This document shows positions 60,262 through 64,000 of a stretch of 64,000 bases of DNA, piece by piece (positions within the stretch are counted from its first letter, which is position 1; each line of letters starts with the position of its first letter). Below the pieces are notes generated by a model. That model did not search any database and was not told where the DNA came from. It saw only the letters and a list, made by a program, of their open reading frames with translations. The stretch covers positions 115,787 to 179,786 of the forward strand of contig NZ_FUZA01000009.1 in NCBI RefSeq assembly GCF_900167945.1. Reading direction: 5' to 3'. The stretch is from Dyadobacter psychrophilus (lineage in GTDB: Bacteria; Bacteroidota; Bacteroidia; Cytophagales; Spirosomataceae). The position numbers and the translations under genes were made by a program.

Positions 60262-60867
60262 TTAGTTGCGGATGTCCGTAATAATGTGTTCGATCACTTT
60301 TTCAATGCGTTGCCAGCCTTCATCTGAATGCAGGTCAACGTCGATCATTTTTTCACGATAATCAGTGGAAATGGTCATAAAGTAAATGCCGGCGGAGAGA
60401 AACGACACAAGCGCGCTAGTGTCGCTGTAATTGGGCAGGTTGCCGATTTTGTCGAGGATACGCGTCGCAACCTGGTTACGTGCATCCGATAACATGGATT
60501 TGCCGGTTCCGATTTCCCAGCGCAAAAGGTCGCGGGTGGCTTTTCGCTCCCGCAAATCATTCATAAAAGTGTGCATCAGACTGGTAAGGGCTTTGCTGCG
60601 TTCTTCGGGTGCCAAGGTAGGAATGTTATCAATGTATTCGGTTCCGGTAGTAGAAGTGTACTCGCCCGATTTTACATATTGTTCCATTAATCCGTCGACA
60701 CTTTCAAAGTATCGGTAGATTAAGACCTTGTTGACGCCCGCCGTTCGGGCAATTAAATTTACGCCTACTTTTTCTGTTCCATGTTTTTCAATTACTTCGC
60801 CTACTGCTTTGAGGATTTTACTTTTTGTACGCTCTCGGTCGCGCTTTTTAACTTTCTCAATTTTCAT
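60262..60867 (-). CDS. TetR-family transcriptional regulator
   Basis: Homodimeric repressor of 201 residues. The N-terminal helix-turn-helix reads RTKSKILKAVGEVIEKHG and GVNLIARTAGVNKVLIYRYFESVDGL, with the family's typical tyrosine in YRYF. The C-terminal ligand-binding domain is not similar to any family I can name. A perfect 9-bp dyad lies 35 bases before its start codon, which suggests autoregulation. The gene is followed by the flippase gene after 130 bases, a candidate target. Confidence 0.92.
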   Translation of the reverse strand: MKIEKVKKRDRERTKSKILKAVGEVIEKHGTEKVGVNLIARTAGVNKVLIYRYFESVDGLMEQYVKSGEYTSTTGTEYIDNIPTLAPEERSKALTSLMHTFMNDLRERKATRDLLRWEIGTGKSMLSDARNQVATRILDKIGNLPNYSDTSALVSFLSAGIYFMTISTDYREKMIDVDLHSDEGWQRIEKVIEHIITDIRN

Positions 60868-60901
60868 GTTGGGTGCCGTTTAGGTTAAAACATAGTAAAT
60901 T

Positions 60902-60924
60902 TAATATTTCATCTGGAAATATTA
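60902..60924 (-). promoter_or_regulatory. Perfect dyad upstream of tetR-like gene, candidate operator
   Basis: TAATATTTC (60902-60910), five bases, GAAATATTA (60916-60924): a perfect 9-bp inverted repeat, 34 bases before the first base of the start codon. A TATAAT-like sequence overlaps it on the minus strand. Binding of the TetR-type protein is inferred from position and symmetry only. Confidence 0.45.
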
Positions 60925-61109
60925 TACCCGCAAATTATTATAAGTCACCATTTTTGGAAATTTGTAGCTTAAAGGCCCTCTGATCGATAAAATCGGCCAA
61001 TTCATAGATAATAATGGCCAGTTCGTCGACTAATTTGTACAGATTCTTAAAAAGAAAGGCACAAAAAAGAGCCCATTTTGCAATAAGCCCTTCCTAAGCT
61101 GATCATTTT

Positions 61110-62300
61110 CTACACTGTCTTGCGAACCCCAATCCGATGAACTTTGAAGCTCGCTGCAATGGGTGTGGCACTGGCTCTGTCCACAAGATCCACTTTCACC
61201 GCTTGCCGCACAATAGCCGGAATTCCGGCAGCGATGGTGATAGGAGGAGTTCGGAATGTGTACCGGCCTCCGGCTGGCAATGGAGACGGAACCTGGTCCA
61301 GCGCCAGGATACTTTCGGCGTTGGCCAGATTGGCATAGCCGGATGTCCAAACCAGCAGGCCCACATTAAAGTCCAGGATATTTGCGTCAGTTGTCAATAT
61401 TTCTATATCGCCAAATGCTTCTACAACATCACCCGCCACAAGGCCACTCGTGTTAAATTCCTGAGACAATACGACCGACCTGCTACTGCCTGTATAACTT
61501 CCGGAAATCGAGATCACTTGCTGGTTGAGCCCGTTGTCCATGGTTTTACTACCTGTAACCACCGCGCCGCCTGCGCTGCCCGCGTCAAGCAGCCAGCTCG
61601 TTGCCACGGTCCCGGTTGCTGTGTTCTTTGTTCCGGTGGTTCCGGCCAGGATTGGGTTCGCTGTAAATGAATTGTCCGCAAAGAAACTATCTGCAAGGTT
61701 GGTTGGCTGAATGAAGTCCAGCAAGGCCTCTGCGACAGGCGTCGAAGCCGCATATGCACCGGTAGGATTGAAATGCAGACCATCTGCATAAAAAGCAGCA
61801 TTGTTAACAACCAGATCAAGATTAACCGCCTTTGTAGTTTCGGAGGTTAATGTTTTAATGAATGTATTCACCGTATTCCTGACAATTTCCGCAGCCGGGC
61901 TTAATGCCGCAGGTGCAAACCTCGGCGGGATCGTGATAATGACCACGTAAGCGCCTATTGCCTTGAAAGCATTGTGGATATAGGTGAGGTTGCTGATAAT
62001 AGTTGCAGCGCTTGCGCCACCGGCCGCGTCGTTTGTCCCGCCATCCATGATCACGAGTGCAGGATTGAGGGCAACAGCTGCGCCTAATCTGGCCAGCATT
62101 TGCGTAGTTGTGTTCCCTGAAATCCCTTTGTTGCCGTTAACGGGCAAGAACAGGGAATTGTTGATTCTGAGCAACGCATAAGTAGCCAATGCAGTGGATT
62201 GGAAGGCCGTGTAATTGATGGCGCTGCCGGTTGTTTGAGCAATAAGGGAATCTCCGAAGATCACAATCCGGGAATTGATCTTCAAGTAAGGCTGATCCAT
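61110..62300 (-). CDS. SGNH/GDSL hydrolase with C-terminal beta domain, no signal peptide
   Basis: A 396-residue protein. The SGNH domain covers about the first 195 residues: VIFGDSLIAQT near 17 with the serine nucleophile, GNKGISGNTTTQML (block II glycine), GGTNDAAGG (block III Asn) and DGLHFNPTGAY near 172 (Asp-His). The remaining half is a Gly/Ala/Ser/Thr-rich beta domain of unknown type ending FKVHRIGVRKTV. There is no signal peptide, unusual for such esterases, and the layout recalls phage tail or particle-associated esterases. It lies immediately downstream of tRNA-Gln. Confidence 0.78.
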   Translation of the reverse strand: MDQPYLKINSRIVIFGDSLIAQTTGSAINYTAFQSTALATYALLRINNSLFLPVNGNKGISGNTTTQMLARLGAAVALNPALVIMDGGTNDAAGGASAATIISNLTYIHNAFKAIGAYVVIITIPPRFAPAALSPAAEIVRNTVNTFIKTLTSETTKAVNLDLVVNNAAFYADGLHFNPTGAYAASTPVAEALLDFIQPTNLADSFFADNSFTANPILAGTTGTKNTATGTVATSWLLDAGSAGGAVVTGSKTMDNGLNQQVISISGSYTGSSRSVVLSQEFNTSGLVAGDVVEAFGDIEILTTDANILDFNVGLLVWTSGYANLANAESILALDQVPSPLPAGGRYTFRTPPITIAAGIPAIVRQAVKVDLVDRASATPIAASFKVHRIGVRKTV

Positions 62301-62347
62301 AATAATGTTAAAAGTTTGATTGGGATGCGGAGGGGAAGATATAAAAA

Positions 62348-62379
62348 AAGACCGCCGTAATTTAAATTACAGCGGTCTT
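62348..62379 (-). terminator. Terminator downstream of tRNA-Gln
   Basis: A 16-base-pair stem with one mismatch, AAGACCGCCGTAATTT with AAATTACAGCGGTCTT, without a loop; the minus strand then has a run of seven Ts. It ends the tRNA transcript 13 bases past the tRNA. Confidence 0.8.
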
Positions 62380-62391
62380 GCTTTTTAACTG

Positions 62392-62462
62392 TTGGCCGAC
62401 AAGGACTCGAACCCTGAATAAGACAACCAAAATGTCCTGTGTTACCATTACACCATCGGCCA
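62392..62462 (-). tRNA. tRNA-Gln (anticodon TTG)
   Basis: On the minus strand the 71-base gene forms a full cloverleaf: acceptor TGGCCGA/TCGGCCA with discriminator A, D-stem GTGT/ACAC, anticodon stem GGACA/TGTCT with loop TTTTGGT (anticodon TTG, reading CAA), and T-arm CAGGG/CCTTG with loop TTCGAGT. The 3' CCA is not encoded. The U1-A72 pair is a normal identity element for glutamine. It stands alone between fabD and the SGNH gene. Confidence 0.95.
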
Positions 62463-62528
62463 AAACCGTAAACAGTGGTGCAAAAGTAATGCGGCTAATT
62501 CAGGATGTCAAGTTTTTGGTGAAAAAAA

Positions 62529-63407
62529 TTAAATGCTTTTTATTTCAACATTGGAAGCGATTTTCTTTACCAACCCTTGAAGCACTTTTCCCGGACCGCA
62601 CTCAATGAAGGTTTCTGCGCCGTCATTTACCATCTGCTCAATGGATTGCGTCCACCTTACGGGCGCCGTCAATTGCGAAATCAGGTTTTCTTTAATCACG
62701 TTTACCTCGGTGGCAGGCTTGGCATTTACGTTTTGGTAAACTGCACAAATCGGCGGCTGAAATTCCGCCGCATGGATCGCTGATGCCAGTTCTTCCCTCG
62801 CAGGCTCCATCAATGGCGAGTGAAATGCGCCACCAACCGGTAAAATCAATGCTCTTTTTGCACCGGCAGCTTTCAACAGCTCACAAGCTTTTTCAACACC
62901 TTCAATTGTGCCTGATATTACGACCTGCCCGGGACAGTTGTAATTCGCCGGGACTACAATTTCATCTGTAATGCCTGCGCAAACTTCTTCGATAATGTTG
63001 TCAGCCAGCCCCAGGATCGCCGCCATGGTGGAAGGACGGATCTCACACGCTTTCTGCATCGCATCCGCGCGTTTAGCCACGAGTTTCAGTCCATCCTCGA
63101 ACGATAATGCGCCTGCGGCAACCAATGCGGAAAATTCACCTAATGAATGACCAGCAACCATATTAGGGTCAAAATCGGTGCTGATTTTTGCAAGTATAAC
63201 CGAATGTATGAAAATAGCAGGCTGTGTTACATTCGTCTGTTTGAGTTCTTCGTCAGTGCCTTCGAACATGATTTTGGTTATATCAAAGCCAAGAATGCCG
63301 TTAGCCTGATCAAAAAGCGTTTTTGCAGAGTCTGAGGACTGATAAAGATCAAGTCCCATTCCTTTGAACTGGGAACCCTGTCCGGGGAAGATGTATGCAC
63401 TTTTCAT
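62529..63407 (-). CDS. fabD: Malonyl-CoA:ACP transacylase
   Basis: Loads malonate from CoA onto acyl carrier protein for fatty acid elongation. The 292-residue protein shows FPGQGSQFKGMG near residue 6, the nucleophile in VAGHSLGEFSA near residue 90, the malonyl-binding arginine region around KRADAMQKAC, and the catalytic histidine in GGAFHSPLM near 200. The frame is open upstream to 63488, but the ATG at 63407 matches the family start. It is well away from acpP-fabF. Confidence 0.97.
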   Translation of the reverse strand: MKSAYIFPGQGSQFKGMGLDLYQSSDSAKTLFDQANGILGFDITKIMFEGTDEELKQTNVTQPAIFIHSVILAKISTDFDPNMVAGHSLGEFSALVAAGALSFEDGLKLVAKRADAMQKACEIRPSTMAAILGLADNIIEEVCAGITDEIVVPANYNCPGQVVISGTIEGVEKACELLKAAGAKRALILPVGGAFHSPLMEPAREELASAIHAAEFQPPICAVYQNVNAKPATEVNVIKENLISQLTAPVRWTQSIEQMVNDGAETFIECGPGKVLQGLVKKIASNVEIKSI

Positions 63408-63441
63408 AATGATCGTTTTCGTTTGGGGATTTGAATAAAAA

Positions 63442-63464
63442 AGCCCGGTCATTCCGACCGGGCT
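63442..63464 (-). terminator. Terminator after the gliding-type protein gene
   Basis: AGCCCGGTC pairs perfectly with GACCGGGCT around ATTCC; on the minus strand the stem is followed by TTTTTT. It ends the transcript of the CHU_C-domain gene before fabD. Confidence 0.85.
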
Positions 63465-63503
63465 ACAAAGGAAATACTTCGACGCCAAAGAAAAAAGACG
63501 TCC

Positions 63504-64000
63504 TTATCTGATGATCTGCACCCAGCCTTTGATTGTGGTAGGTGTGCTTTCTCTTTTTGAAGACTCGAAGAAGATGGTTACTTCATAATAATATTGTCCT
63601 GCTGCCAGGTCCTTTCCACTGTTGGTTTTACCGTTCCAGTTAATGTTGACATCATTGGTTTTGAACACCTGCGCGCCCCATCTGTTGAATGCTTTGAATT
63701 CCAGGGACTGCACAAAAGCAGGGCATTCGTAAGGCTGGAAGACGTCGTTTTTGCCATCTGCATTTGGGGTAAATACATTAGGCAGCACATACATAGGGCA
63801 GTTGTCCTTGCATACAATGTTACTAGGGGCGCTCTCGGCCCCAAACCGGTTGACTGCCGTCACATAATAGCAGCCTGCAAAGGAAGTAAGCCCTTCGTGG
63901 TTGAATGTGGTTGCCAGCGGCGATGGGGGCGTGGTAACGGTGGCTATCAATGCTGGCGTATCGCCTTCGTAACGGGCATAGTAAATGCGGTAAGCCGATA
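63504..64000 (-). CDS. Gliding-type surface protein, C-terminal end with CHU_C (T9SS type B) domain
   Basis: The 3' end of a minus-strand gene that enters from the right edge; 165 codons are visible. The first part (YRIYYARYEG and CYYVTAVNRFGAESAPSNIVC) is a fibronectin type III-like module. The last ~90 residues are a gliding motility-associated C-terminal domain: PNVFTPNADGKNDVFQPY, then FNRWGAQVFKTND and GQYYYEVTIFF. This is a type B T9SS signal, so the protein is exported and probably attached at the surface. The function of the missing N-terminal part is unknown. Confidence 0.88.
   Translation of the reverse strand, partial: SAYRIYYARYEGDTPALIATVTTPPSPLATTFNHEGLTSFAGCYYVTAVNRFGAESAPSNIVCKDNCPMYVLPNVFTPNADGKNDVFQPYECPAFVQSLEFKAFNRWGAQVFKTNDVNINWNGKTNSGKDLAAGQYYYEVTIFFESSKRESTPTTIKGWVQIIR

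Noticed and set aside
62392..62462. Attachment site of an integrated element at tRNA-Gln
   Set aside because: No integrase gene and no duplicated tRNA end in the window; kept only as a question beside the SGNH finding.

Overview
The window is ordinary chromosomal DNA from a member of the Bacteroidota, most likely order Cytophagales and plausibly a Dyadobacter-like organism (the genus is inferred from protein style, not tested by search). The evidence is three secreted proteins with type IX secretion (T9SS) or gliding-type C-terminal domains, Bacteroidota families such as DUF5606, DUF5618 and DUF5117-type metalloproteases, A-rich gene starts without AGGAGG ribosome binding sites, and promoter candidates of the TTG-N20-TAnnTTTG type. 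No prophage, insertion sequence, CRISPR array or rRNA was seen. Coding density is high, with many tail-to-tail gene pairs whose stops abut or overlap.

Layout. 1-2.2 kb: a truncated M28-type lipoprotein behind cysS, and a DUF5618 gene. 2.3-6.8 kb: PfkB kinase, glycerophosphodiesterase, Tag glycosylase, a GyrI-like protein, and a PAP2 phosphatase coupled to kdsA. 7.0-9.3 kb: acpP-fabF-rnc. 9.5-11.7 kb: envelope and protein stress (small heat-shock protein, DegP-like protease). 11.8-19.5 kb: an RluB-type pseudouridine synthase with a ~300-residue disordered repeat N-terminus, acetoacetyl-CoA synthetase, an S41 protease, an SDR and an Fsr-like exporter. 19.5-23.9 kb: M23 and DUF5117-type peptidases and Ppx/GppA. 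24.0-27.8 kb: rpsU, xerC, ppc. 27.9-35.1 kb: a T9SS-secreted metalloprotease with a lipoprotein partner, MarR, SIMPL, YtxH, Nudix, DUF985 cupin and a large surface lipoprotein. 35.2-42.5 kb: gamma-glutamyltransferase, an ABC permease, a 26-bp perfect inverted repeat, a three-gene set (39-residue membrane protein, lipid kinase, SUI1), small secreted proteins and meaB. 42.6-49.5 kb: M1 aminopeptidase, KAS III, deoC coupled to a glycosyltransferase, DUF5606, engB and a periplasmic thioredoxin. 49.6-60.9 kb: envelope polymer genes (gmd, GT2, flippase, murB), a T9SS-sorted esterase, ROK kinase, SDR, MlaEF transporter and TetR. 61.1-64 kb: an unusual SGNH hydrolase beside tRNA-Gln, fabD, and the end of a gliding-type (CHU_C) protein.

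Functionally the genes fall into lipid synthesis (acpP, fabF, fabD, KAS III), envelope synthesis and maintenance (kdsA, PAP2, murB, gmd, flippase, MlaEF), secreted digestion (peptidases, esterase, GGT), central carbon metabolism (ppc, AACS, ROK kinase) and translation (cysS, rpsU, RluB, EngB, SUI1). I did not find a clear new defence or mobile system. The best leads are small-scale: the 39-residue membrane protein operon, the 26-bp inverted repeat, operator-like dyads at hsp20 and tetR, the metalloprotease/lipoprotein pair, divergent active sites in PEP carboxylase and the ROK kinase, and the signal-less SGNH protein beside tRNA-Gln.
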